Numbered from the stretch's first letter, positions 16,520-25,399 are shown. The stretch is 64,000 bases of DNA from Trebonia sp963773105 (GCA_963773105.1 CAVZAA010000005.1:186001-250000), one strand, 5' to 3'. Program-made: numbers and translations. Notes: a model not told the origin generated them from the letters alone.

Positions 16520-17737
16520 ATGTCAGATCCCGTCTCGATGCCTCCGTCCGGCTCAGTCGGAACTGCAGAAACGCAGTACCTCGACCTGCCGAAGCCGGTG
16601 CGGCTCGACTGCGGCCGGGATCTGCACCCGGTCCGGGTGGCCTACGAGACCTACGGCACCCTCTCGCCCCGGCGCGACAACGTCATCCTGGTGTGCCATG
16701 CCCTCAGCGGCGACGCCCATGCGGCGGGCTTCGCCAAGACCCCGCCGCCGGAGAGCACCCGCGACGGGTTCGGCGCCACCGATCGCGACGGCACCGCCGG
16801 CAAGGGACTCGGCTGGTGGGACGGGATGATCGGCCCGGGCAAGGCGTTCGACACCGACCGGTTCTTCGTCGTCTCCACCAACCTGCTCGGCGGCTGCCGG
16901 GGCACGACCGGGCCGTCATCGCTGGACCCGGCCACCGGCGAGCCCTACGGGCCGGACTTCCCGGTGATCACGGTCGCGGACATGGTCCGGACCGAGCGCG
17001 CGTTCCTCCACCAGCTGGGCATCGACCGGCTGGCGGCGATCGCGGGCGGCTCGCTCGGCGGGATGCAGGCGTTCGAGTGGGCGATCCAGTTTCCCGACCA
17101 GGTCGATCGCGTCGTCGCGATCGCCAGCACGCACGCCCTGCAGCCGCAGGGCGTGGCCTGGAACGCGATCGCACGGGACGCGATCATGCGCGACCCGGCC
17201 TGGCAGGGCGGCCGCTACTACGGCACCGGCCGCGCACCGGACGCGGGCATGGGCCTGGCGCGGATGGTCGGGCACATCACCTACCTGTCCGCGCAGGCGT
17301 TGTGCGACAAGTTCGGCCGCCGCCTGCAGTTCTCCGACGACATCCGGTACACCATCACCGAGCCGGACTTCCAGGTCGAGAGCTACCTTCGGCACCAGGC
17401 CGACTCGTTCGTCAAGCGCTTCGACGCCAACACCTACCTCTACCTGTCGCGCGCCCTGACCTACTTCGACCTCGGCCGGCAGTACGGTGGCGGCGACCTC
17501 TCCGCCGCTCTCAAGGACGTTTCCGCGCGAACGCTGCTGATAGCGTTCAGTTCCGACTGGCTGTACCCGCCGGCCGCGTCGCGGGAGATCGCCGACGCGC
17601 TTCGCGGGCAGGGCAAGCTGGTCGAGTTCCACGAGATCGAGGCACCCTACGGCCACGACTGCTTCCTGCTCGAGGAGGCGCGTCAGACGCCCCTCATCCG
17701 GCATTTTCTCGGCGGGGCCGCGTTACAAAGTGAGTGA
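16520..17737 (+). CDS. metX: Homoserine O-acetyltransferase
   Basis: Alpha/beta-hydrolase-fold acyltransferase that activates L-homoserine with acetyl-CoA for methionine synthesis; 405 residues, normal for MetX. The nucleophile Ser is in GGSLGGMQ, the Asp in SSDWLYPP and the His in YGHDCFLLE. NLLGGCRGTTGP and the HALSGDAHAAG oxyanion region also match. I choose the ATG at 16520 because it sits directly after a -10 box; an in-frame GTG-type extension to 16481 would include the -35 box. It overlaps metY, so the products catalyse successive steps. Confidence 0.95.
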   Translation: MSDPVSMPPSGSVGTAETQYLDLPKPVRLDCGRDLHPVRVAYETYGTLSPRRDNVILVCHALSGDAHAAGFAKTPPPESTRDGFGATDRDGTAGKGLGWWDGMIGPGKAFDTDRFFVVSTNLLGGCRGTTGPSSLDPATGEPYGPDFPVITVADMVRTERAFLHQLGIDRLAAIAGGSLGGMQAFEWAIQFPDQVDRVVAIASTHALQPQGVAWNAIARDAIMRDPAWQGGRYYGTGRAPDAGMGLARMVGHITYLSAQALCDKFGRRLQFSDDIRYTITEPDFQVESYLRHQADSFVKRFDANTYLYLSRALTYFDLGRQYGGGDLSAALKDVSARTLLIAFSSDWLYPPAASREIADALRGQGKLVEFHEIEAPYGHDCFLLEEARQTPLIRHFLGGAALQSE

Positions 17738-19101
17738 CCTCGAGGAAGAGGATTCTTTCGTGACCGACGACAACCAGTACCGAACCGAGGAAGACCGCGC
17801 GTTCGGATTCGAGACCCGGCAGCTGCACGCGGGGCAGCGGCCCGACCCCAACACCGGCGCCCGCGCGGTGCCGATCTTCCAGACCACGAGTTACGTGTTC
17901 GAGGACCCGGAGTCGGCGGCGGCCTACTTCAACCTCCAGGAGTATGGGAACACTTACTCGCGGATCATGAACCCGACCGTCGCGGTGTTCGAGGAGCGGG
18001 TTGCCAACCTCGAGGGCGGGGCAGGCGGGGTGGCGTTCGCGAGCGGGATCGCCGCGCAGGCGGCCGCGCTGTTCACGCTGCTCCAGCCGGGCGACCACAT
18101 CGTCTCGTCCTCTGCCCTCTACGGCGGGACCGTCAACCAGTTCAAGCACCTGCTGCGCAAGATGAACGTGGAGCTGACCTGGGTCGACCCCGACGATCCG
18201 GACGCGTGGCGGGCGGCGGTGAGGCCGAACACGAAGGCGTTCTTCGGCGAGACGATCGGCAACCCGGCCGGCAACGTGCTCGACATCGAGACGGTGGCGG
18301 CCGTCGCGCACGAGTCCGGGCTGCCGTTGATCGTGGACAACACGTTCGCGACGCCGTACCTGTGCCGCCCGATCGAGTGGGGCGCCGACATCGTGATCCA
18401 CTCGGCGACCAAGTTCATCGGCGGCCACGGCACCTCCATCGGCGGCATCGTCGTCGAGTCGGGCCTGTTCAACTGGTCCAACGGGCGGTTCCCGGTGGTC
18501 GCGGAGCCGTCGCCGGCCTACCACGGGCTTGAGTTCCACGAGACGTTCGGCACCTTCGGGTACCTGATGAAGCTGCGGGCGGAGACGCTGCGCGATCTCG
18601 GCGGGGCGCTGTCGCCGTTCAACGCCTTCCTGTTCCTGCAGGGGCTCGGAGACGCTGTCGCTGCGGATGGAACGCCACGTGACCAACGCGCTCGCGGTCG
18701 CGGAGTTCCTCGAATCGCACGAGCTGGCGTCGAACGTGACCTACGCCAGCCTGCCATCGAGCAAGTACCGCCCGCTGGTGGAGAAGTACCTGCCGCTCGG
18801 CGCGGGGGCGGTGTTCTCGTTCGACTGCGCGGGCGGCCGGGCCGGCGGGCAGGACCTCATCCGCGGCGTGTCGCTCTGGTCCCACCTGGCAAACGTAGGC
18901 GACGCCAAGAGCCTTATCATCCATCCCGCGAGCACGACCCACCGCCAGCTGAGCGACGACGAGCTGCGGGCGGCCGGCGTCGGGGCGGGGACCGTGCGGT
19001 TGTCGGTCGGCACCGAGTCCGTCGACGACCTGATCTGGGATCTCGAGCAGGGTTTCAAGCGCGTCGCCGGGACGGCGGGGAAGAAGGTAGCGACGTCATG
19101 A
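17730..19101 (+). pseudogene. metY: O-acetylhomoserine sulfhydrylase with a one-base frameshift
   Basis: PLP enzyme that makes homocysteine from O-acetylhomoserine and sulfide. Part one (17730 to about 18648) carries NTYSRIMNPT, FASGIAAQAAAL and the PLP lysine in HSATKFIGGHGTS. At 18648-18649 one extra G shifts the frame: the expected LQGLETLSLRMERH becomes LQGLGDAVAADG. The rest is intact in the next frame down to a TGA at 19101 (SLIIHPASTTHRQLS, VRLSVGTE). Without the extra base it is a normal protein of about 456 residues. Either a true mutation or an assembly error. The start could also be the GTG at 17760. Confidence 0.88.
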
Positions 19102-19610
19102 CCGAGCTGAATGTCGATCACGAGCTCGATCTCGATCTGGGGCGCTACCAGGACGTGATGACGATCCAGCGGGTCCTGCACACCGCGAAGACCGTCGCGA
19201 TCGTGGGCCTGTCGAGCAACCAGCTGCGGGCCAGCAACTTCGTCGGCTACTACCTCAAGCGGCACGGCTACCGCATCATCCCGGTGAACCCGCGCGAGAC
19301 CGAGATCCTCGGCGAGACCTGCTACCCGAGCCTGCTCGACGTGCCCGAGCCGGTCGACGTGGTGGACGTCTTCCGCGCGCCGAGCGCCGTGCCCGAGATC
19401 GCCCGGGAGGCGGTGGCGATCGGCGCGGGCACCCTCTGGTGCCAGCTCGGCGTGATCAGCGCCGAGGGCGCGCGGATCGCCGAAGATGGCGGCCTGACGG
19501 TCATCGTGGACCGCTGCATCAAGTTCGAGCACGCCCGCTACGTGGGCCGGATGCACTGGCTCGGCTTCAACACGCACCGCATCACCTCGGTCCGCGCCGG
19601 TCTCCAGTAG
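19098..19610 (+). CDS. CoA-binding domain protein (YccU-like)
   Basis: Small Rossmann-fold protein of 170 residues of the CoA-binding (YccU) family. The core reads AIVGLSSNQLRASNFVGYYL, then GYRIIPVNPRE, VDVVDVFRAP and TLWCQLGVIS. The ATG at 19098 overlaps the metY stop (ATGA), making it the third gene of metX-metY-yccU, a common actinobacterial arrangement. Its biochemical role is not established. Association with the sulfhydrylase suggests binding of a CoA-like or acyl metabolite. A terminator hairpin follows at 19632-19678. Confidence 0.9.
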   Translation: MTELNVDHELDLDLGRYQDVMTIQRVLHTAKTVAIVGLSSNQLRASNFVGYYLKRHGYRIIPVNPRETEILGETCYPSLLDVPEPVDVVDVFRAPSAVPEIAREAVAIGAGTLWCQLGVISAEGARIAEDGGLTVIVDRCIKFEHARYVGRMHWLGFNTHRITSVRAGLQ

Positions 19611-19631
19611 CTGCGGGGGGCTGAGAGTCAT

Positions 19632-19678
19632 CCAGGGCCCGTTCGGAAAAACCAAAGCTTTTACCGAACGGACCCTGG
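19632..19678 (+). terminator. Terminator of the metX-metY operon
   Basis: Inverted repeat of 6 plus 8 base pairs separated by one mismatch (CCAGGG-C-CCGTTCGG with CCGAACGG-A-CCCTGG), with an A/T-rich loop. It lies 22 bases after the last stop codon of the operon. Confidence 0.75.
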
Positions 19679-19728
19679 TTTCACGTCGCCCTCCAACGCG
19701 CGCCGTCGCCCGGACGAATCGATCAGCG

Positions 19729-19750
19729 TGGTGTATGATGTGGTGTATGA
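19729..19750 (+). promoter_or_regulatory. Leaderless promoter and direct-repeat operator of vapBC
   Basis: TGGTGTATGA occurs twice with a 12-base period (19729-19738, 19741-19750). The first copy contains the -10 box TATGAT (19734-19739), seven bases before the antitoxin ATG at 19747. This suggests a leaderless message with autorepression by the ribbon-helix-helix antitoxin. Confidence 0.5.
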
Positions 19751-20001
19751 AAAGGACGAACATCTACCTCGCGGATGGTCAGGCGGCTGCGCTGGACCGG
19801 GTTGCGCAGGCAGAGGGCGTTTCCCGGGCGGAACTGATCCGCGGCCTGATCGACCGGGCGATCGGCGGCCATCCTGGCGCCGATCTCGCAGCGGACCTCG
19901 CTGCGATCGACGGCTCTTTCGGGATCCTCGCCGAACAGGAGGAATTCTCCCGTTCGCGGGACCAGCGTACGGATTACTTGGACCGACTGGCCGACGCGTG
20001 A
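19747..20001 (+). CDS. vapB: VapB-like ribbon-helix-helix antitoxin
   Basis: Antitoxin of 84 residues. The N-terminus MKRTNIYLADGQAAALDRVA followed by GVSRAELIRGLIDRAI is a standard CopG-type ribbon-helix-helix DNA-binding fold. The C-terminal half, with FGILAEQEEF, would neutralise the toxin. The ATG at 19747 is preferred over the upstream one at 19735 because the protein family begins with the beta-strand RTNIYL and a -10 box sits where the longer form would start. The stop overlaps the toxin start (GTGA), typical of vapBC. Confidence 0.88.
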   Translation: MKRTNIYLADGQAAALDRVAQAEGVSRAELIRGLIDRAIGGHPGADLAADLAAIDGSFGILAEQEEFSRSRDQRTDYLDRLADA

Positions 20002-20375
20002 TCCTGGTCGACAGCGACGTGCTCATCGAGCACCTGCGTGGTAAGACGGCCGCCAGGGACTGGCTTGTGAACGCCAGGCGGACCTCCGGACCGCTGGCCA
20101 TCAGCGTCGTGAGCCTGACCGAGGTCGCTGGAGGTATGCGCTCACCGGAATTGCGCGCGGTTATGCGCCTGCTCGGCAGCATGCAACGGTTCGAGGTAAC
20201 TGGACAGGTGGCCTGGCGAGCCGCGACCCTCATGAACGAATATCGGCGCTCCCATTCCGGCATCGGCCTCGGCGACTACCTGATTGCCGCCACCGCGCTG
20301 GCAGAGGGGCTAGAACTCGCCACCCTTAACATCCGCCACTACCCCATGTTTCCCGAGCTCGCTCGGCCCTTTTGA
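19998..20375 (+). CDS. vapC: VapC-family PIN-domain toxin
   Basis: PIN-domain ribonuclease of 125 residues. The acidic catalytic residues are visible: Asp in ILVDSDVLIEHL, Glu in VSLTEVAGGMR, and Asp in GIGLGDYLIAATAL; the C-terminal Asn-containing LATLNIRHYPMF is typical. The start is GTG at 19998, overlapping the antitoxin stop. The toxin probably cleaves tRNA or rRNA when free. No other gene belongs to this transcript. Confidence 0.92.
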   Translation: MILVDSDVLIEHLRGKTAARDWLVNARRTSGPLAISVVSLTEVAGGMRSPELRAVMRLLGSMQRFEVTGQVAWRAATLMNEYRRSHSGIGLGDYLIAATALAEGLELATLNIRHYPMFPELARPF

Positions 20376-20430
20376 CCCGGCCATCGCCAGCGCGATCGAC
20401 GCCCGCGCCCTCTTGAATCTTGTTCTTTTC

Positions 20431-20571
20431 TTAGATCCGTTTCGGCCGCATCTCGATCCGACGGCCCTCCCTGAGGTACTCAGGGAAGTAGGTCAGCTCC
20501 GGATCTGTGAGATCGCCTCCAAGAAGCCGCCAACCGGACCGGGCCTCAGCCGCCGTGTAACGCCGACCCAT
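20431..20571 (-). CDS. Small protein of 46 residues, unknown function
   Basis: A short open frame from an ATG at 20571 to a TAA at 20431, with an in-frame TAG just upstream of the start. The product begins MGRRYTAAEARSGWRLLGG and ends IEMRPKRI; it is charged, without a membrane helix. TAGACA lies about six bases before the ATG in the minus direction, fitting a leaderless promoter. It is divergent from dipZ and shares a 138-base intergenic region with two inverted repeats. I do not recognise the family. The evidence is start, stop and promoter context only. Confidence 0.4.
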   Translation of the reverse strand: MGRRYTAAEARSGWRLLGGDLTDPELTYFPEYLREGRRIEMRPKRI

Positions 20572-20588
20572 TTCGCGTGTCTAAGGTA

Positions 20589-20666
20589 GTAGTCGCGGTG
20601 AGACTACACGGGCCGCACGAGCATGCCCGCGTGCGCGCCGAGAGAGTCGTACTACAGTACGTAGTA
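20589..20666. promoter_or_regulatory. Two inverted repeats between the small ORF and dipZ
   Basis: GTAGTC-n7-GACTAC at 20589-20607 and TACTAC-AGTAC-GTAGTA at 20650-20666. Both contain the half-site ACTAC/GTAGT. The second resembles operators of BlaI/MecI/CopY-type repressors (ACTACA...TGTAGT). It could control dipZ and the divergent small ORF. No such repressor gene is in the window. Confidence 0.5.
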
Positions 20667-20709
20667 ATCAGAATGTTCGCGGGCCTGGCTGTCAGCGGGA
20701 GGTTTGGGC

Positions 20710-22392
20710 GTGACGCTAGTGCTGATCGGCCTGGTCGGCGGGATCATCACCGGGCTTTCCCCGTGCGTCCTGCCGGTCCTTCCCGTCGTCTTCCTCGGCG
20801 GCGGCGCGGGCGCGGAAACGGACCCGGGCACCGAGAAGGCACGGTGGCGCCCCTATCTCATCGTGGCCGGCCTGACGCTGAGCTTCGCGGTCTTCACCCT
20901 GTTCGGCAGCCTCATTCTGGCCAGCCTGCACCTGCCGGACGACGCCATCCGCTGGGTCGGCCTGGCCCTGCTGGTGCTGGTCGGGCTCGGGCTGCTGGTG
21001 CCGGCCCTCGGGCACGTGCTCGAGCGTCCCTTCTATCGCTTCCCGCAGCGCCTCAGCGACACCGGCGGCAACGGCTTCGTCCTCGGGATCGCCCTCGGCG
21101 CGGTCTTCGTGCCGTGCGCCGGGCCGGTTCTCGCCGCCATCACCGTGGCGGGCGCGACCGATCACATCGGCCTGCGCACCGTCGGGCTCACCCTGGGCTT
21201 CGCCGTCGGCACCGCGATACCGCTGCTCGCCTTCGCGCTCGCGGGCCGCGGCCTGAGCCAGCGGCTGGGGGCCTACCGGCGGCACCAGGGTGCCTTCCGC
21301 GCGGTCAGCGGCGTGGTGATGATCGTGCTGGCGGTCGCGCTGACGTTCAACCTGTCCGACATCATCCAGCGCGATATCCCGAACTACACCCAGGCCGTGG
21401 GCAACTCCCTGGAGAAGGGCGCCGCCGCGCCCGCGGGCGGCGGCAGCGCGTCCCTGCAGGACTGCCAGACGGCCGCCCTGTACGGCGGCTCCGGCCTTGA
21501 GGACTGCGGCGCCGCGCCCGCCTTCAAGGGCATCCAGCAGTGGTTCAACACCCCCGGCGACCAGCCTGCGAGCCTCGCCTCGCTCAAGGGCAAGGTCGTC
21601 ATCGTCGACTTCTGGGCCTACTCCTGCATCAACTGCCAGCGCGAGCTCCCGCACGTGGAGGCCTGGTACAAGGACTACGCGGCCGACGGGCTGGAGGTCG
21701 TCGGGGTGCAGACCCCCGAGTACGCCTTCGAGCACGTGCCGTCCAACGTCCTGGCCGGCGCCCGCCGGCTCGGCCTCACCTTCCCGGTCGCGGTCGACGA
21801 CTCCTACGACACCTGGAACGCCTACGACAACCAGTCCTGGCCGGCCGCGTACATCATCGACGCCGCCGGCCAGATCAGGCACGTCTCCATCGGGGAGGGC
21901 GACTACGGCCAGGAAGAGCAGCTCATCAGGCAGCTGCTGACCGCCGCGCACCCGGGGGTCGCCCTGCCGAGGGCGACCGACGTCCCCGACACCACCCCCG
22001 ACAACCCCGGCCAGTCGCCGGAGACCTACCTCGGGGCCGATCACGTGCAGTACTACGACGGCAACTCCTACTCGACCGGCCGGTTCGCGCTCCCAGCCGG
22101 TGCCCTCCCGGCGCACTCCTACGCCCTCGGTGGCCCCTGGAGCATCGGCCAGCAATCGATCACCGCGGGCGCGGGCGCCGCGATCAAGCTCGCGTACAAC
22201 GCCTCGTACGTCTACCTCGACGTCGGCGGCAGCGGCGCCCTCACCGTCACCTCGGGCGGCACGAGCAAGGTCATCCGCGTCTCCGGCGCCCCCGACATCT
22301 ACACCGTCGCCGCCACGCCGACCCCGCGAAACGGCACCGTGACCATCAAGCTGTCGCCCGGGCTCCAGGCCTACTCGTTCACCTTCGGCTGA
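20710..22392 (+). CDS. dipZ: DipZ-like cytochrome c biogenesis / thiol-disulfide protein
   Basis: Fusion protein of 560 residues. The N-terminal CcdA/DsbD membrane domain (about 1-230, six helices) has the redox cysteines in SPCVLPVLP and VPCAGPVLAA. An extracytoplasmic thioredoxin/TlpA-like domain (about 280-425) follows, with WAYSCINCQREL as active site. A C-terminal beta-rich domain (about 440-560) like that of mycobacterial DipZ ends it. It carries electrons from the cytoplasm to outside thiols, serving cytochrome c maturation or disulfide repair. I choose GTG 20710 because GGGAGG lies six bases upstream. Confidence 0.9.
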   Translation: MTLVLIGLVGGIITGLSPCVLPVLPVVFLGGGAGAETDPGTEKARWRPYLIVAGLTLSFAVFTLFGSLILASLHLPDDAIRWVGLALLVLVGLGLLVPALGHVLERPFYRFPQRLSDTGGNGFVLGIALGAVFVPCAGPVLAAITVAGATDHIGLRTVGLTLGFAVGTAIPLLAFALAGRGLSQRLGAYRRHQGAFRAVSGVVMIVLAVALTFNLSDIIQRDIPNYTQAVGNSLEKGAAAPAGGGSASLQDCQTAALYGGSGLEDCGAAPAFKGIQQWFNTPGDQPASLASLKGKVVIVDFWAYSCINCQRELPHVEAWYKDYAADGLEVVGVQTPEYAFEHVPSNVLAGARRLGLTFPVAVDDSYDTWNAYDNQSWPAAYIIDAAGQIRHVSIGEGDYGQEEQLIRQLLTAAHPGVALPRATDVPDTTPDNPGQSPETYLGADHVQYYDGNSYSTGRFALPAGALPAHSYALGGPWSIGQQSITAGAGAAIKLAYNASYVYLDVGGSGALTVTSGGTSKVIRVSGAPDIYTVAATPTPRNGTVTIKLSPGLQAYSFTFG

Positions 22393-22409
22393 GAGCGGCC
22401 GCCCGAGCG

Positions 22410-22742
22410 TTAGATGTCGCCGATCGGGAGGACCTCGAGGACCTCCACCGAGCCGCCCGGCATGGACGCCAGGTGGGGGTTGCCGTTGAGGATGGACTCG
22501 ATCTCCTCGGCCGAGCCGGCCTCCAGGATGGAGTAGCCGCACACGCCGTCGGCGCTGGCCGCGCCCGGGCCGATGTGGGTGGTGTGCGCGAGCGGCGTGC
22601 CGAGATCCGCAATGGCGTAGTCGACCCTGCTCGCCCAGGCTCGCCAGGCCTCCAGGCCGGCCTGCAGCTGCTCGGGGGTGGAGTTCGCCATCTGGTCCCG
22701 CGCGGACTCGGGCGCGCGGTAAAGGATCATGAATTTCGACAT
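22410..22742 (-). CDS. YCII-related protein
   Basis: Protein of 110 residues with a ferredoxin-like fold of the YCII/DGPF family. It starts SKFMILYRAPESA and later has GYSILEAGSAEEIESILNGNPHL, the family core. Function is generally unknown; some relatives sit with ECF sigma factors, but none is here. It is convergent with dipZ, 17 bases apart, and divergent from the kinase gene across 215 bases. Confidence 0.85.
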   Translation of the reverse strand: MSKFMILYRAPESARDQMANSTPEQLQAGLEAWRAWASRVDYAIADLGTPLAHTTHIGPGAASADGVCGYSILEAGSAEEIESILNGNPHLASMPGGSVEVLEVLPIGDI

Positions 22743-22957
22743 CGTGACCTCCCGGATTTCGCGGCTACCCCGCCGCCTCTGCGGGCGAGACTACACCGGC
22801 CATCCGCAGCCGCTGGCGCTCCCCTTCGTCATCCGATCGTCACGCCCCGGCACCAATCTTTCCTCACGAGCACCGACCGTGGCCGTTCACTGTCCGTCAT
22901 GCAGTTGATTGTGCAAGATTGTGTGTCTGACAATGCCAGAAGAGAGGGCAGCCGACG

Positions 22958-24583
22958 TTGGCACAGTCGATCGTGCAGCCGCTGCGCCGCTGGGACCCGG
23001 AGAAGATCGGCCCTTACTCGATCATCGGGAAGCTTGGCGCGGGGGCGATGGGACAGGTGTTCCTCGCCCGCTCCACGACTGGGCGTCTGGTTGCGGTCAA
23101 GACGATCAGGGTCGAACTGGCGGAGGAGCCGGGCTACCGGGCCAGGTTCGCCCGCGAGGTGGCCGCCGCCAGCCGGGTGAGCGGCGTGTTCACCGCGTCG
23201 GTGATCCAGGCCGACGCGGAGGCGGACCTGCCCTGGGTAGCCACCGCGTACGTGCCCGCACCGTCGCTGAATACGCTGGTCCGCCGGTGCGGCCCGCTGC
23301 CGGTGCCGGCCGTGCGCTGGCTCGCGGCCGGCTGCGCGGAGGCGCTGCAATCCATCCACGGCGTCGGGCTGGTGCACCGCGACGTCAAGCCGTCGAACGT
23401 GCTCGTCGCGCCGGACGGCCCGCAGGTGATCGACTTCGGGGTGGCCCGGGTCGCCGAGCGAGTTCAGCTCACCGCCACCCGCGGCGCAGCCGGCACGCCC
23501 GCCTACATGGCGCCCGAGCAGGCCAGGGATGCCACCCTGACCTCGCCCGCGAGCGACGTGTTCTCGCTCGGGGCGACGCTGGTGTTCGCCGCGACCGGTC
23601 ATCCGCCTTACCGGGGCGACACCGTGATGGACATCCTCGTCCGGCTGGCGACCGAGCCGCCCGACCTGACCGGCATGCCCAGGGAACTGACCGACCTGGT
23701 CGCCGCGTGCCTGGAGCGGGTGCCGCGCGACCGCCCGACCGACGCCGCGATCCTGGCCGACCTCGGCTCGTTCGCGCTGCCGGCCGGTCCCGGGCACTCC
23801 TATCTTCCCGACTCCGCGATGGCGCTCATCGCCGAGTACCAGCACGGCCCGAAGCTGCCGGCCGAGGCCAGGGCGGACGGCGACGAGACGGACGAGGACG
23901 ACGGCCATGTCGGCGGCGCCACCGATGGCTCGTTCGCCCAGATCACCAGCGACGCCACCTCCGGATCGCATACCGCGCTGCCCGGCTTCGCGCCCGCCCC
24001 GCTGCAGGCCTGGCAGGGGCCGCCGTCTCGCCGGAGACCCTGGCGCCGGGAGCCGGGCCACGGTGCGGGCGGACGATTCACGCCGCGCGGCCGCCGGTGG
24101 GCGTGGGCGGGCCTGGCGGCCGGGGCGGTGGTGCTGCTCGGCGCCGGAATCGGGGCGGGGATGCTGCTGGGCGGGTCGACGGCGACGGCGACGGCACCGT
24201 GCAGCCTGACGCCTGCCCTCAGCGGCACGCCGGCGATCTGCGTCAACCAGCCGTTCGGCGACAGCTACACGGACTTCGTGATCCACGGCGCCGGCTTCCC
24301 GCCCAAAGAATCGGTCACGGTCGCGCTCGACGGCGTCGCCTCCCCCGACCACCCGACGACGGACAAGGAGGGGACCTTCAACTACGTGATCGACCAGGGT
24401 CACTACTTCTTCCACTCCCGTCCGATCCCGCCTGCGACATACGAAGCCGTGGTCACCGCTCCGGGCGGACTCAGCGCCGACGCCTCGTTCATCGTCTACA
24501 GCTACTACGCCGAGCAGCCGTTGCAGCAAGTGCCGCCGGGCCCGCCGCCAACCGGCCCCCCGCCGGGCGGCGGTGCGCCCTAA
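22958..24583 (+). CDS. Membrane Ser/Thr protein kinase (PknB family)
   Basis: Hanks-type kinase of 541 residues. The domain (about 18-275) has the Gly-loop GKLGAGAMGQVF, the Lys in VAVKTI, catalytic HRDVKPSNV, DFGVAR and GTPAYMAPEQ. An acidic linker follows, then one membrane helix (about 379-405), an extracytoplasmic domain of about 110 residues and a Pro-rich tail. The external part has no PASTA repeats, so the ligand differs from PknB's. It starts with TTG at 22958. It is convergent with an FHA-domain gene, a likely phosphothreonine-binding partner. Confidence 0.92.
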   Translation: MAQSIVQPLRRWDPEKIGPYSIIGKLGAGAMGQVFLARSTTGRLVAVKTIRVELAEEPGYRARFAREVAAASRVSGVFTASVIQADAEADLPWVATAYVPAPSLNTLVRRCGPLPVPAVRWLAAGCAEALQSIHGVGLVHRDVKPSNVLVAPDGPQVIDFGVARVAERVQLTATRGAAGTPAYMAPEQARDATLTSPASDVFSLGATLVFAATGHPPYRGDTVMDILVRLATEPPDLTGMPRELTDLVAACLERVPRDRPTDAAILADLGSFALPAGPGHSYLPDSAMALIAEYQHGPKLPAEARADGDETDEDDGHVGGATDGSFAQITSDATSGSHTALPGFAPAPLQAWQGPPSRRRPWRREPGHGAGGRFTPRGRRWAWAGLAAGAVVLLGAGIGAGMLLGGSTATATAPCSLTPALSGTPAICVNQPFGDSYTDFVIHGAGFPPKESVTVALDGVASPDHPTTDKEGTFNYVIDQGHYFFHSRPIPPATYEAVVTAPGGLSADASFIVYSYYAEQPLQQVPPGPPPTGPPPGGGAP

Positions 24584-25399
24584 CTCGCGGGTCCACCACA
24601 GGTCCTCCTGGCGCGAACACCAGGCCGGATCGGCCAGCAGCCGCAGGTCACCGGCCGAGACGACCCCGTGCTCAATCAGCACCCGGACCGCGACCTCGTC
24701 CGAGAGCCTGACGTCCGGTCCGGCCAGACCGCGATCGGCGATCTTGCGCCGCAGGACCTTGAGGTGCTCGGCCACGCGAGCGGAGAGCCGGTCGCGGAAA
24801 TCGGGGTTGGCGTCGAAACGCTCAAGCTCGTGGTGCGCGCCCGTGACCTCAAGCGCGGCGCGGGCGATCTCGGGGGTGCGCGGCAACGGGGACGCGGCGC
24901 TCGGGTCAAGCAGCCACGGCCTGCACCACATCAGCGCGACCAGGAACAGCTTGGTCATCGGGTCGAGGTAGAGCGGCAGCAGGGTGCTGTCCGCGTCGGC
25001 CGGCTCGGGGCCGCTGACGGCCGCCGCCAGGGGCCCGGTAGGCCGCCGGTGCCGTCCCGGCACCGTGATCGCGAGCTGCAGCCCGTCGTCCATCATGGTG
25101 CGCGAGCCCACCATCGCCGTCCCTTCGTGGATCAGCCAGCCCCCGGCCGGATCCCCGTCGCCCTCTGCCCGGGGCAGCCGGATCCGGTAGCCGTCGCCCG
25201 CCACGTACAGGGCGTGCGTTCGGCTGATGTTGGCGATCCAGGCGCCTTCCGGCGTCGTCCTGATCACCCCGGCCCGGCGGGACAGCCCTCGCCCAGCAGT
25301 TATCGCCAGGTCAACTTCGGGACCCCGCCCGAATACCAGATGACTGCCTTCGGTGAGCCGGATGACCTGGCCAGACGCGGTACTCACATGCGCGGCCAC
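24584..25399 (-). CDS. FHA-domain protein (3' end not defined)
   Basis: N-terminal FHA-like domain (about 1-110): HLVFGRGPEVDLAI, GLSRRAGVI and ANISRTHALYV give the Gly-Arg and Ser-x-x-x turns of the phosphopeptide-binding fold. A second region (about 145-270) is helical and ends with WCSRQEDLWW. It begins with GTG 25399 (TTG 25402 possible). No stop occurs where it meets the convergent kinase: the frame stays open to 22829, antisense and codon-aligned to the whole kinase gene. I give only the supported part. It may bind targets of the neighbouring kinase. Confidence 0.65.

Noticed and set aside
18640..18660. Programmed frameshifting in metY
   Set aside because: No slippery heptamer with downstream structure is seen, and metY is not known to use recoding; a simple extra G explains the data.
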